Assembly: GCF_040712315.1 (NCBI RefSeq)
Contig: NC_134014.1
Span: forward strand, 37,685,634-37,749,633
DNA length: 64,000 nt
From: Castanea sativa
Taxonomy: Eukaryota > Streptophyta > Magnoliopsida > Fagales > Fagaceae
Reading direction: 5' to 3'
Shown piece by piece: positions 11,040-21,990 of the stretch. A program made the translations under genes and the position numbers. The number at the start of each line of letters is the position of its first letter. The stretch's first letter is position 1. The notes below the pieces were generated by a model that had not been told where the DNA came from, ran no database searches, and saw nothing but the letters and a program-made list of their open reading frames with translations.

Positions 11040-11889
11040 ACCAAAAACATAAGAGGGAGGAGTGAATTATGAAAAGTTGAGGGGGCCATTATTTAAATTT
11101 ATGTCTAAAATTACATTTTTTTTATAAAATATATTTGTCATTATCTATATGTCATTCATTTTATAAAATATATTTTAAACTAATAAATGACAAAACTCAA
11201 CCCACTAGTACGATATTAATTATTGAACCATACAGCCACACTCATCCATATATAAATTTAGCATTAAATGTCTACTTAATCAATCAAATTCTTAAAAAAT
11301 CTCTAACTTTACTATTTTTTTCCTTGAATTACTTATTTTATAATGGAAATTATAATAACACGATAATGATGTACACACATGTAACAAACCTTGTGCATTT
11401 CCTAATTATTAAATTATATAGAGTTTATTATATTTATTCTATACTGAAGCATAGCATCTATTATTGTTATCTCCAATTAAGCCACATCAGCGTCTTATCA
11501 TCATTTATTTATTTTTTTTTCATTTTTGTTTTTGGATTTATCAGTTGACATTTATTGAGTCTCTCTTAAGATTTGAGAATTACTATATCTCCAATTCTAC
11601 TATTTGTCTATCAATTAACCAGACTCTTCAGATGCCGCTATTATATGAAATTTTGACAATCGCTGATTGATTTTCTTTACATTTAACGCACAATATTGCA
11701 ACCTCCTCACCTCTCATTTTTTTTCATTGTAAATTTTCAATGGTTCTCTCTCCACCAATATACAAATTGATCAATATGGCCTTCAATGGGATAGTTTCCA
11801 GAGTATTTTTCCTATTTTTTCTATCATGGCTCAAATCTGCCTACCAAAGCCCATTAGGTAATTCAATGTACTAATACTGTGATGTAAAT

Positions 11890-13969
11890 TCACTACAAAA
11901 AACGCATCCTATAGCTGCGTTTTTAAAACGCATCCTATAGCTCCTAAAAATGTGGCAATAAGTCCATTTGGTCTAAAACCACGTTTTCTATAGCCGTGTT
12001 TTAAGACGTGATCTATACATTGTGACTATAGGTTTGATAGGTCTATAGCCGCGTTTTTTCCTAAACGCGGCTATAGGAGCTATTTTAGCCGTGTTTTTAA
12101 AATGTGGTTATAGGGCTTACATAGGCCGCGTTTAAGAAATGCAGCTATAGGTCCTCAACCTACAGCCGCATTTTAAAAACGCGGCTATAGACCCTTATAT
12201 TTTTTATTAAAAAAAATTGGCTATAGTAGCATTTCAAAATGCCACTATAGCCAAAAACCACCAACCAAAAAAAAAAAAAAAACTTTGATTACCAAAAATT
12301 AATTTTTGGTTTTCAATTTTTTTTAAATTGAAATTTTAATTAAATTAAGAAATTCAAAACAAAGAAAACAAAAATACAAACTCAGCAAATTTAAATACAA
12401 ACACAAACTCAGAAAATTCAAAATCAAACATAATTTGCTGACAATACAAACTCAACATGCTCGAAAACACAAGAACTCAATACAAGAACACAAACATAAC
12501 ATCTCCTTCAACAAAACCATCCCAAATTGAATAGTTTGTTATTTTTTAGATAATGCATCATTCATTGTGAAATTGAAGTCCGAAGTTTTTTTTTTTGGGT
12601 TAAATTCAACACAAGAAAAATATAAGACAAACTTAAGAAGTTAGAAATTACCATTCCAAAACAACTCTAATCACATTCTAGATATTGGTAATCTATTAAT
12701 GAAATTTAAATTAAGAAAGACCTTTCATATAATTTTAAAAGGCCACAAAACCTAGAATTAGTAGGTGAAGCAAAAAAAGAAAGCAGCATAATTTTCGAAG
12801 GGGAGACATAGAGACATATATCCAAACTCATTTTTGCATCAAACCATCAGAGTACGCCTAAGATAGTCTCCTAAAACCCATGATTCAATTGCAATATCCA
12901 TGATCTCTATTTCCATTAGTTACAATCCCTATGACCACCAACTAAAAATGACAAAACACAATGTCCTATGTCTCAGTGCCCAATAGTAACCAATCTTAAA
13001 ACAATCTATTTATATAATCATAACATCTAAGTATCTAACACCACAAATAGAGGCTATTGTACTTTTAGAAAAATCAAACCAATTAGCTCACTAATGCTCA
13101 ATTGGAAATACAGTGGAAACCGACTAGTTTTAATTAAAAACCAAATCCACTAAAGGCAATGCCCTCAATTCATAGTGGAACAACGAAATAGCACATATAA
13201 CACCACCAGAAAAGCTAACAAACTAGGAAAGCAATTCAACGATCTTAAGTTCAAGAAGCAGATTCTTTTCCTATCAAACTTCTAATTCGTGATGGAACAC
13301 TGAATTGTTTTACTTGCCAATGCCTTAGTAAAAATCAAAATTAGAATGCAACTAAACCTTAAAAACTTTCTGACTGTTGTCTCACCAAAAATTTAAATTT
13401 AAAAAAATCAACTACGATCTTAACCACACCAAATGATGCAAGTTAAGTAGAAATACCCCGGAGATCTCCAACATAAAGAAAACACATGCTATTGAACTTG
13501 ATCAAGTACTATAGTTGACCAGATCTATCACTTGTGCTCGCCACAGAAGCATCAAATAAAATATTTCAAATCTTGATTCTATAAAGGGGCAACATTTTAT
13601 TGTAAGATAAAATGCAAAGGCATACTTTCAAATGAACAATTTAATCAACCAGCAAGATACCACAAAGGTTAATTGGATGTAACTAAGGACAACACAGATA
13701 AAAGACCATAGGTTAGTTGTAGCCGCATTTTAAAAATGTGGCTATAGATCCTCCTTTTTTCTAAAAAAATTATTCAACTGGACCTATAGCCACGTTTTTA
13801 AAACGCGGCTATAGATGTTACCAATAACCGCGGTTTAAAGATGCGGCTATAGGTTAGAGTTTAAGTTGCATTTCTTAAAAACGTGACTATAAGTTAGCTA
13901 TAACCATTTTTTTTTTCCTGTAAACATGGCTAAAAAAACGCGGCTATAGGCCGCGTTTTTTTATAGTGA
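11890..13969. mobile_element. Non-autonomous CACTA-type element with subterminal GCGGCTATAG repeats
   Basis: Ends are TCACTACAAAAAACGC and GCGTTTTTTTATAGTGA, inverted copies of each other, flanked by a 3 bp AAT duplication (11887-11889, 13970-13972). Unit 1 of the segmental duplication carries the uninterrupted site (AAATGCAAT near 8955), which proves an insertion. Both ends hold dense direct and inverted copies of a motif around CGCGGCTATAG (about 11900-12200 and 13715-13955), as expected for transposase-binding subterminal repeats. The middle is AT-rich and encodes nothing recognisable. Confidence 0.88.
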
Positions 13970-14630
13970 AATGCAATCTTTATTGAGGTATAAGTCTTAA
14001 AAAAAAAAAAATTCCTAAGGAATGCACCACATGACAGAATATTATGCTCTTTTGCATGAGATTTTTGCTTTTATATATATACTAGTAATAGGCCTGTGAG
14101 TTGCACGCTTTTTTATAATTTTTTTTTTTTTTTTGTAAATTGGTATTATTATTATTATTATTGTTAATGCAAGGAAACTCGTAAGTATTATTATTTTAAA
14201 TATTGGGTAGAAGTAACAATATACCAAAAGCATAATCATAATCAAGTAAAAACAATTTTTGTTGTTTCCAATCGTTGCTAATCAATTAATATTATTAGTG
14301 AAATATTGAATAAAATTTTATTTATATTATTTTAGTGAAAAATATTACACACAAGGTCCACAAAAAATCATGTGGTTTGGCCGTGGCCTTCTAGTGAATA
14401 TGTTAGTACACATGATAAGATTAAAGTATGTGATTCCCATGCAACCAAAATGCTTGGTTAAATTTAGTTAACTGAGATCTCATTGTGAATGCCTGTAGGC
14501 TGTAAGAACACCATGCTTCTCCGAGTGGTTAAAATGATTTAGAATCCCAAAGCTTGAATGGAATAGATGCAGTATAGTATATTCAAGGTTTATCTGCCTA
14601 TTGTATTACACCCTTGTGATTTGCTATAAG

Positions 14631-14683
14631 ATCTCACATTGAAAACGTAGGAAGGAAGAGAGAGACACAAGAAGGTATAAATA
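14631..14683 (+). promoter_or_regulatory. Plant snRNA promoter of U1 copy 2 (USE + TATA)
   Basis: ATCTCACATTG (14631-14641) and TATAAATA (14676-14683) keep the same 34 bp spacing and the same 32 bp distance to the RNA start as in copy 1, the Pol II-type snRNA layout. Confidence 0.82.
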
Positions 14684-14707
14684 TGAAGAAATGAGCAACG
14701 TCAGAAT

Positions 14708-14867
14708 ATACTTACTTGGACGGTGAATGGGTGATCAAGAAGACCCATGGCCTATGTTGGCGACCTCCATTGCACTTTTGGAGGGCTCCCACCCTAAGGT
14801 CTTCCTAAGTGGGAGAGCCTACATCACTATTTGTTGCAGTTGGGGCCCGCTTCTCGCAGCCCTTGCC
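14708..14867 (+). ncRNA. U1: U1 snRNA copy 2, near full length, variant 5' end
   Basis: Near full length (about 160 nt). It begins ATACTTACTTGG: base 9, which pairs with position -1 of the 5' splice site, is U instead of C. Stem-loop I is present (GTGATCAAGAAGACCCATGG), followed by GACCTCCATTGCACTT, GGGAGAGCCTACATCA and an Sm-like ATTTGTTG. The terminal stem (TTGGGGCCCGC with GCAGCCC) looks weakened. A 3' box AGTTGAA is at 14875-14881. It may be a divergent, still expressed U1 variant or a young pseudogene; several stem substitutions favour the latter. Confidence 0.83.
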
Positions 14868-15240
14868 TAGTTCCAGTTGAAATCATTTTAATGTGTTTAG
14901 GTCATGGAGCCCAATGCCGTCTACAACCCAAAAGTTTGGATTAAGGTGATTAGTCATGAAATATGAAGTACTCCATTAATCATTATAAAATTTACACAAA
15001 GAGCAAGGACTACACAAATAATTACTTAAATTAAAATATCATCCCAAAGCAAAAAATAAATAAAAAATGAGAAACAAAGGGAAAAAAAAAAAAAGGATGA
15101 AATGCTGATCAATGACTTCATTTTGCTGTTTAAATTTACCCTAAATGTCTATTGGAGCCTTTGTTTTTTCTTTAAAAGAAGTTTTATTGTGTAAACATTG
15201 CCATAATGAGAGAGACTCACAACTCACAAACCCTCACTCT

Positions 15241-15489
15241 TTACTCTTATAGTCCATTTAATTGGAAAGATTTGAGGGAGGATGGAAAAAAGAGAAGAGA
15301 AAATATGACAAAATCATTTTTTGTGTAGTTTGATTGGGAGAGAAAATTGGTGGGTCCAGATGTTTTCTCCCTAGACCCACCAAAATACAATCTCCCCAAA
15401 TTTGGGAGAAATGTAGATAGAAAATGGAAACTCAATGGCAGTGGTAATTAGAGTATTCACACCAAAGAAGCTAAAAACTTTAGTTTTTA
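15241..15489. other. Spacer, purine/pyrimidine-rich, no gene seen
   Basis: Holds a stretch with GATTTGAGGGAGGATGG and its loose inverse (CTCCCCAAATTTGGGAG), perhaps a decayed TIR element, and a GAGTATTCACACC motif at 15451 that resembles Harbinger-like ends further on. No coding sequence is recognisable. Confidence 0.5.
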
Positions 15490-17689
15490 GAGCATTTACA
15501 TAAATCTCCTTAAATATTTAGCTAAAATACCCCCCAAAAAATCATTTTCTCTAGTTTAACTATTTATATTTTTTATACACACACCAGTTTCAATACTACA
15601 TCACTATTTTAATTAAATATTATTTTTTCATATTTTTTTAAAGGGAAAACTGCACTATTGGTCCTTGAAGTTTACCCTGTGTGCGCAATTGGTCTCTCAA
15701 ATTTAAAGCGAGCACAATTAGTCCTTTAAGTTTTAAAACTGGGTTGAATTGGTCCTTTTACTAACTGCTGTTAACGGTGTTACTTACGTGGTTAACGAAA
15801 TAATGATTTGGCATTTTTTTAATAATGTGGCATGTTTTTAATTAAAAAATTTTTTAAAAATAATTTCCACGTTAGATGAGATAAAATTAAAAAAGCTTTG
15901 ACCTGATTAAAATGAGAGAAGGGGAAGAGAAAGAGAGAAGGGGAAGAGGGAGATGACAGCCACAAGCCTAGCCGCCGGTGGAGACCAAATCCATCCTCTC
16001 TGTATATATCTATACCTATTTATATAAGAATGAATTTAAATCTCGGCGGTCACAGCTCTTGTAGTAGTCTGCGTTTTTATGGAGGATGTGGGGTTTGGAT
16101 TTGATGGTGCTAGCAGGGCTTCTCATTTTGTAGCTTGTTGGCTCGTACCGGCCTTTTCGCTCTTGGTATGTAATTTTGATTTTGGAATGAAATTTACTTG
16201 ATTTGGCGTGGATTTCAGCTATTTACAATTCTGGGTCTTGTTCAATTTCTAAGTGTGCATGTGGGTTTAATTGCTGAGGTACCTTGTCATAGATTCATGA
16301 TAAACACAAGTCATAGCTTTAATGTTACTCCGTTTTCTCAATATATGTGTGATATTATTCTTATTTATACACTTTTGGAGCAATAACATTACTAAATTAT
16401 AATTAGGAACACATAGAAACTGATTTGACACCTCCTATTTATGTCTAACCCAATGTATTAAAGCATTTTGGCTGGTAAGCACTTTTGAAATTCTATTTTA
16501 GTTTTACAAGTGGAGAATTGACATTTAAGTTTAATGTTAAAATAGTTTGGCATTGAAAGAATATTATATCAAGTGGGATTATATTTTATTCTCAAGTACA
16601 GGTCAGTAAGATTTTGTTTTCGGAATCCATGTGGTGTTATATGTCTATATGTAAGCATGTATAGTATTTTCAAGTAGACTCAGCTGGTGTCAATTTAACT
16701 GGAACATTGCATATGTGAGGAAAATGATTATGGGTGTTCTCCCCCCTCTTTTATTTAAATATTTGGCACTATGTTTTTGTTACCTGTTGCGTTGTATTAA
16801 TTAACCTCATGACTTACATTTTTAACCTCGAGTTAGTTTGTTGAGGTTAATATGATGCTTTTAGTACTTTAAAAATTTACTTTATTTATTTTAACGCTTC
16901 ACTTTACAATACACTCGAAATTAAAGTTTTTTTTTTATTACTTCATTTAAATATTATTTATTTATTTATTTTATTCTTACTCTCTCCACTTTCTCTATCT
17001 TCTTCTCCATCTCCGTTACCCACACCTATTGCCACCATCTCTTTCTCTTCTTTGTTGTCCACAGCCACTGCCGCCACCAACCACCACCATTGGCTATAAA
17101 AAAAAAAAAAAACATAAAACAAGAACCCACAGCCCACTAGCTATGAAACCCATTCACTAACCGGCCACTCAACCACCACCATTGCCACCATCATCACCAC
17201 CCACAACCTTAACCCCCAACCACCAAAATCACAAACTCAAACCTACAACCGCATCACCACCACTAGTCGGGAAAAGAAAAAAAACATAAACAAAAACACC
17301 AACTACCATTAGCCACTCAATCAGACCCACAAAGAACAAACCACTGATAATCAGATCAAACCACCAAATACCCACTGAAGCACAGACCACCAAAAATCCT
17401 ATCAGACCACTAAACCACCAAGAACCATGGTGAGAGAGAGAGGGAGAGATGAGTAAGAGAGAGAGGCTAGGTGTCAAGCGTGGGTGAAAGAAAATTTTAG
17501 AAACAGAGAACGAGCAAAATAGAGAGAAAAGAAAGGAGAGGTACACGTGGTTGAATAAATTACATTATTATTTTATAACGTTTAATTACAATAAACTGTT
17601 AGAGATGACAGTTCACTGTAGCTGAGTGTTAAATTTTTTTTAAGTACAATGCCTTTTTAGTTATTTTAGCTACTTTACTACGAATGCTC
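15490..17689. mobile_element. Possible Harbinger-like TIR element, 2.2 kb, with filler sequence
   Basis: GAGCATTTACAT at the left and GAATGCTC at the right are inverted short ends similar to those of the two following elements. The flanking triplets are TTA and TAA, so the target duplication is imperfect. Inside is a mixture: a repeat that begins GGGAAAACTGCACTATTGG (15643), a stretch near 16060-16200 that may be a captured gene piece (frame MEDVGFGFDGASRASHF from 16080), and CT/CCACCA-rich DNA (16980-17420). No transposase was seen. Composite origin is likely. Confidence 0.4.
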
Positions 17690-17691
17690 TA

Positions 17692-17923
17692 AAAAACATA
17701 TTTCAATTTGAAAAAGGGAAGGGATTGCAGGGGAAAATATATCTAATTGGATGTTTAAGATCCCAAACCAAAAATCACTTCTTCTTTCATTTATCACAAA
17801 TGCAACCTATTACATCTTTGCGTCACTATGACGAAGAAATATTCTATAAACAACAAAACAAAGACTATAGTCTAGAAGATACCAGAAGACAACTTAATCA
17901 ACTAAAAGGTATCCCTACCTCAC
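17692..17923 (-). other. 3' flank of the CAD remnant, displaced by two insertions
   Basis: Aligns with 54590-54790, the sequence just downstream of the intact CAD gene (shared ATCCCAAACCAAAAA, ACTATGA.GAAGAAA and CTCACTA). It shows that the CAD remnant at 19881 once had the same 3' flank before two TIR elements split it. Confidence 0.75.
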
Positions 17924-17926
17924 TAA

Positions 17927-18911
17927 GAGCATTCCCATTAAGGATGCTAAAAGTGCCATATGCTAAATTTTAGCACCAATTCACCAAAAAACCAACTCCA
18001 TCAAATACTTCAAATCTCAAAATTTTTGAGATTCTACTACAATGAGATTGTATCAATACAACCTCACTGTAGCACAAATCCTAAACCAACAATTATTTTT
18101 TTATTCTAACGGTAACTGTGCGTGGATTTTTTATTTCCCTTCTTTCTTCTCTCTCCTCTCTCACTTTCTTCTTCTCTCTTTCCTGTAGCTTCTCTGTTTC
18201 TCTTGGTCTCACGATTTGAGCTCCTCCCCTCCAAGATTCGTCAGTCAGAAATTCAAAGCCCAAATGCCTTCGGAGTGTTGCCGCCGATATGGAGGTAGAG
18301 CTTGATGGCGGGGTGATTTGATTTTGTTGGTTGTAAATTTGTGATTTTGAATTGTGATCGGCATGGGTTTGGTTGTGGGTTTGTGATTTTGGATTGTTAT
18401 CGGTGTGGGCGTGGGTCTCTAGGTTGTGGGTCTGGGTGTAGTGGGTCGTGGTGCAGTGGATCGGCGTGATGGGTTTGCTTTTGTGGAGGTTTGCTATGGT
18501 GGGTTTGTGTGTGTGTGTGTTTTGCTTGTCGGCATGATGGGTTTGCCTTTCTGTCTTTCTTCTTTCTTCTCGCTGATCTGGGTTTTGTGATTGTGATGGT
18601 GGTTGATTTGTGATTTGGAAGAGGAAGGTAGTGGCTGGGCCATTTTTTTTTTGTGTGGTGGATTTTGGTTGCCACAGTGGAGGTTGATGCTGGTAGTGTT
18701 GTGGTGGAAGTGGCTGTGACTGCTGCTATTGGACTGTGTTGAGGTTGTTTTTATATTATTTTAAAGTATTGTATATATTATTTTAAATGAAGTGATAAAA
18801 AAATAGAACTTTTGGTGTATAATGTATTGTACCATGAAATGTTAAAATCAATAAAGTAGATTTTTAAAATGCTAAATGCTAAATTTTTTAAAACTTTTGA
18901 TAAGAATGCTC
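17927..18911. mobile_element. Harbinger-like TIR element 1 (985 bp), TAA duplication
   Basis: Starts GAGCATTCCCATTA and ends TAAGAATGCTC, flanked by TAA on both sides (17924-17926, 18912-18914). The intact CAD flank near 54785 (CTCACTAGTGAGCC) is the empty site. The interior has GT-rich filler (18360-18700) and no transposase, so it is non-autonomous. Confidence 0.8.
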
Positions 18912-18927
18912 TAATGAGCCATACTAA

Positions 18928-19863
18928 GAGCAACCACACCAGATCAGCTAAAGTCTTCTAAAATAAAAGAAAGTACAACTTTTACACATGTTATAAAAAA
19001 AAACCCACATTAGTGGGTGTATAAATGGGCAAAAATGTGGAAATCCATATACGAGCTACAGTACCCATGCAAATATACTTGGGTACTGTAGCTCATTTAT
19101 TAAGTATTATTTGTACAGTATAAAACTCATTTTCGCTCTCTTTTTTTTCTCTCTTCTCTTACTGAGCAACGCCATGCCTTTCTCAGGTCTTAGCTCTTCT
19201 CTTTTCCTCCTTTCATTCTTGTCTCTAGTGCTCTTTGTGCTTGAGAAACTCGACAGAACCAACACCTCTCTTTCCATTGGTTCCCATATCGAATCAGTGA
19301 AGTTTAGCTTTGCTGCAAAATAAAAAATCCCTAGATTCAATCCGATCACGATGAAAAAGAAAGGAAAACCATAGGAATAAAGAGAGTGAGAGAGAGAGGA
19401 AAGAGAAACGTACAGATCGAGAATGGAAGTTTCATCCTCCTCGCTGGTGGTGACAGCGATCTCCTTGAGCTTAACGATCAAAGCATGGGTCTGAGAGAGA
19501 GAGGCGGTTTCTTGTCGATCGGAGCATGGGTCTAAGAGAGAGAGGCAGTTTCTTGTTGATCGGAGCTTAATGATCGCCGGCAGTTGGGGCTTCCTCTTCT
19601 TCTTTGTGCTCGTGCTTGGGTTCAGTGCTTGCCATAGCCTTTGGTTTCTTGCTTTGATGGTGTACAGAATGGGTCTGAGTGAGAGAGAGGTGGTGAGGGA
19701 GAGAATAATAAAAAATTGTAAAAAAATGAATATTTTATTAAATAAGTGTGTATAATAGACAAACTGATGTGGGTATTTTGTAAAAATGATGGTGTAAAAT
19801 AGAAAAAGTAAGTTTTGGATGTGCAAAATGTAAAATTTTTTACACATACTGATGTGGTTGCTC
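18928..19863. mobile_element. Harbinger-like TIR element 2 (936 bp), TAA duplication
   Basis: Starts GAGCAACCACACCAG and ends CTGATGTGGTTGCTC, 15 bp inverted ends with one mismatch, flanked by TAA (18925-18927, 19864-19866). It inserted 14 bp from element 1, in the same CAD 3' flank. A long open frame on the minus strand (19107-19847) is low complexity, similar to no family I know, and is not called as a gene. Confidence 0.82.
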
Positions 19864-19880
19864 TAAAAAAGCAGTAAAAA

Positions 19881-21438
19881 TCAAGAACTTGACTTTAATG
19901 TGTTCCCAATATCAATGACAACTCGGTATCTGACATCTGCTTTCGTAAGTCTTTTCATTCCATTGCAGTGATCACATATGGAATAACCTCCATGTTTGCT
20001 GTTATGTTGTGTTTGGCGGCAAAATCAATCGTCGCTCGTGTCTCCTTCGTGCCTTTAGTGCAACTACCACACAGTAACTTCCTTTCTCTCATTTTATAAT
20101 CCATCTATATAATATCTAAAATTCAAAGGGTAGCTGCATCATTGGCCACGTTACCATTATTTTATTGATTTGTTGTGTAGCCGCTTCTTGGAAGGTGTTT
20201 TTAATAATACTTTAAATAGTTTTATTTTTACATATACTTTATCTTTACATATTCATCTACATTAATTTAGAAAGAACTCCTTTCACACTTTTCTTCTTCT
20301 TTGATCATTAATCTTACATCAATTCATTGTCTCTCCCTCTCTTTTAGCCCTTCCTCTACCAACAAACTTGAATGACTATATATTATTAAAAAATTCAAAG
20401 AACAAATCAACAAGAAAAAAAATGGTCATATAGCTTATGATTCGATCCCCTTTAGTAAATTTCTGTCAATTACGTCCGTTCAGTTTAGTTCAATCAATTT
20501 GGTAAACTTTAGTCCAAATTGGTCTTTGGCGGTCCACTTTGGTCTATTTCAATCTTATTTGGTCTGTTCAGTCCATTTCGTTAGCTTTAATGTTGTTTGG
20601 TCCGTTCAATTCATTTTAGTCCATTTGGGCCACTTCAATCCAAGTTGGTCCATTTGATTCATTCAGTTTATTTTGGTCAAATTCAATCAATTTCAATGTA
20701 CTTTCTTAAGAATGGTAAAAGATAGGTTTGGGTTGAGAGTAACTATTCTAAAGCCAAATTTATTCAAAACTATATATGATAAAAAAAAAATTTATTTGTA
20801 AATGCTTAATTTAATAATTTGTGGTATTATCTTTCTTAATGTTCTTTTTTCCCCCCTTAGCTGATATTAGTATTTTAGTTTTGAATGAATTGCACAAATT
20901 TAGTGTTTTGATATGATATGATTTGTATATATATATATATAGGGATAAAAAATTTAAAAATTTATGATATTAAGTTGAGTATCAATTCTTTGATGAGTTG
21001 GATACTATTATGAAGTTTCACTAAATGCATCTTTTTAGTTGTCGAAAAACCTTGCTGAATGAAAAGGTAATATCCAAGCCTATAGATATGGAAAGCATAA
21101 CATCAAAGTATATTGAACAATTTTTGGACCCGTTGGACCAAATTTAGAGACAAGTATAAAAGAAATTGTTAATATAATTATTGCATGTGCAATACAACTA
21201 ATGAATTGGAAAAAATAAAATTGTTGTTTAATTTTTAGTGTTTGTTTAATGAGTATATATTTGTTGCTCCATATTGGATCGGAGTTGCATTATGTAGTTT
21301 TATTTACAGTTTTGAAAGTTCTTTTTGAGAGAAGTAGGTCCTTCTTGAGAAATTGAAGGGAGAGAGGAGGCCAGAAGTATCCGTGGCTACCTAACCAAAG
21401 GCGTTATTAGGGTGTTCAACCTTTGCTGATTCCGCCAT
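19881..21438 (-). pseudogene. CAD-family dehydrogenase remnant: exons 1 and 5 only
   Basis: 21341-21438 (minus) is exon 1 of the same 98 bp length as in the two downstream copies and translates as MAESAKVEHPNNAFG then a TAG where the family has tryptophan (FGW), then TSGLLSPFNFSRR. Its splice donor is GA instead of GT. 19881-20085 (minus) matches exon 5 (206 bp in the others) with small indels that break the frame; only pieces such as the PIDY-equivalent region and the C-terminal RFVIDI-like part can be followed. Exons 2-4, with the catalytic and NADP-binding parts, are gone: only about 1.25 kb separates the two exons. It is the most decayed member of the array. Confidence 0.88.
20086..21340. 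repeat. CAD remnant interior with degenerate TTGGTC/TTCAGT repeats
   Basis: Replaces exons 2-4 of the remnant. From about 20470 to 20700 it is a degenerate short-period repeat built from variants of TTTGGTCCATTCAGTTCA. The rest is AT-rich without recognisable coding sequence. Confidence 0.7.
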
Positions 21439-21684
21439 TGATTTTTCTCTAGAAAGCAATTGGAATGTTATAGAGTAATGCAATGCCCCTAGGTCAGTAA
21501 TGACTAATAAGTGTGTCATATGGTACTATAATGTACCTATATATATATATATATATATATATAATACTAGAAAGTAGAAACGAGGGACTGTTTGAGTTGT
21601 GGTTACATATTGTCTTAGCAAATGGTAGTGCAAACTGCAAATTAGTTGGGGATACAAATTTTGAACTTTCTTGTTAACTACTCC
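21439..21684 (-). promoter_or_regulatory. Former promoter of the CAD remnant (proximal part)
   Basis: Aligns with 43474-43735 upstream of the second CAD copy (shared AGGGACTGT, CTTAGCAAATGG, GGGGATAC.AATTT and AACTTTCTTG). A TA repeat lies at 21538-21563. The upstream continuation resumes at 36121 on the other side of the CACTA element. Confidence 0.7.
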
Positions 21685-21990
21685 CACTACAAGAATTTTG
21701 TACTATTGCGGTGTTTTTTGGGACCGCCACTATAGGTATAGTATTTTGCGGCGTCCTACAGCGGCGAGACATAAAACTGCCACAATATATATGTTTTAGC
21801 GGTGGTAACTTAGATATAGCATCGGCCCTAAAACCTGTCGCAATAAATACATCATTTTGCGTAGATACTATAGCAGGGGTAGAGAAAAACACTGCAATAT
21901 GCGAGCTGTAGCAGTGTTTGTATGACCGCTGCAATAGGTACTCCTTTTTTCAGCGATTTTTCTTAGTTATAGCGGTGGGTTGAATCGCCG
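21685..21990. repeat. Left terminus and subterminal repeats of the CACTA element
   Basis: Copies of a core close to GCGGTG/CACCGC and CTATAG alternate on both strands (for example ACCGCCACTATAGG, TAGCGGTGGTAAC, TCGCCGCTATAG). This is where the transposase would bind. Confidence 0.8.

Larger units (their letters stand above)
11171..15240. repeat. Segmental duplication, unit 2
   Basis: Second copy of the segment at 8245-10410 in direct orientation. It has the same order of landmarks, interrupted by a 2,080 bp CACTA-type insertion at 11890-13969, and lacks about 170 bp near 15020. The U1 copy here is more complete than in unit 1. Confidence 0.88.

Noticed and set aside
16198..16386. 62-codon frame with a hydrophobic start
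   Set aside because: No donor or domain; surrounding DNA is a composite repeat.
17229..17546. 105-codon minus-strand frame near CT-rich DNA
   Set aside because: Composition-driven (GT-rich strand), no domain.
19107..19847. 246-codon open frame on the minus strand in TIR element 2
   Set aside because: Low complexity (Ser/Leu/Phe-rich, Lys/Arg/Glu-rich end), no motif, and it ends with the element's TIR; long frames by chance are common in GA/CT-biased DNA.
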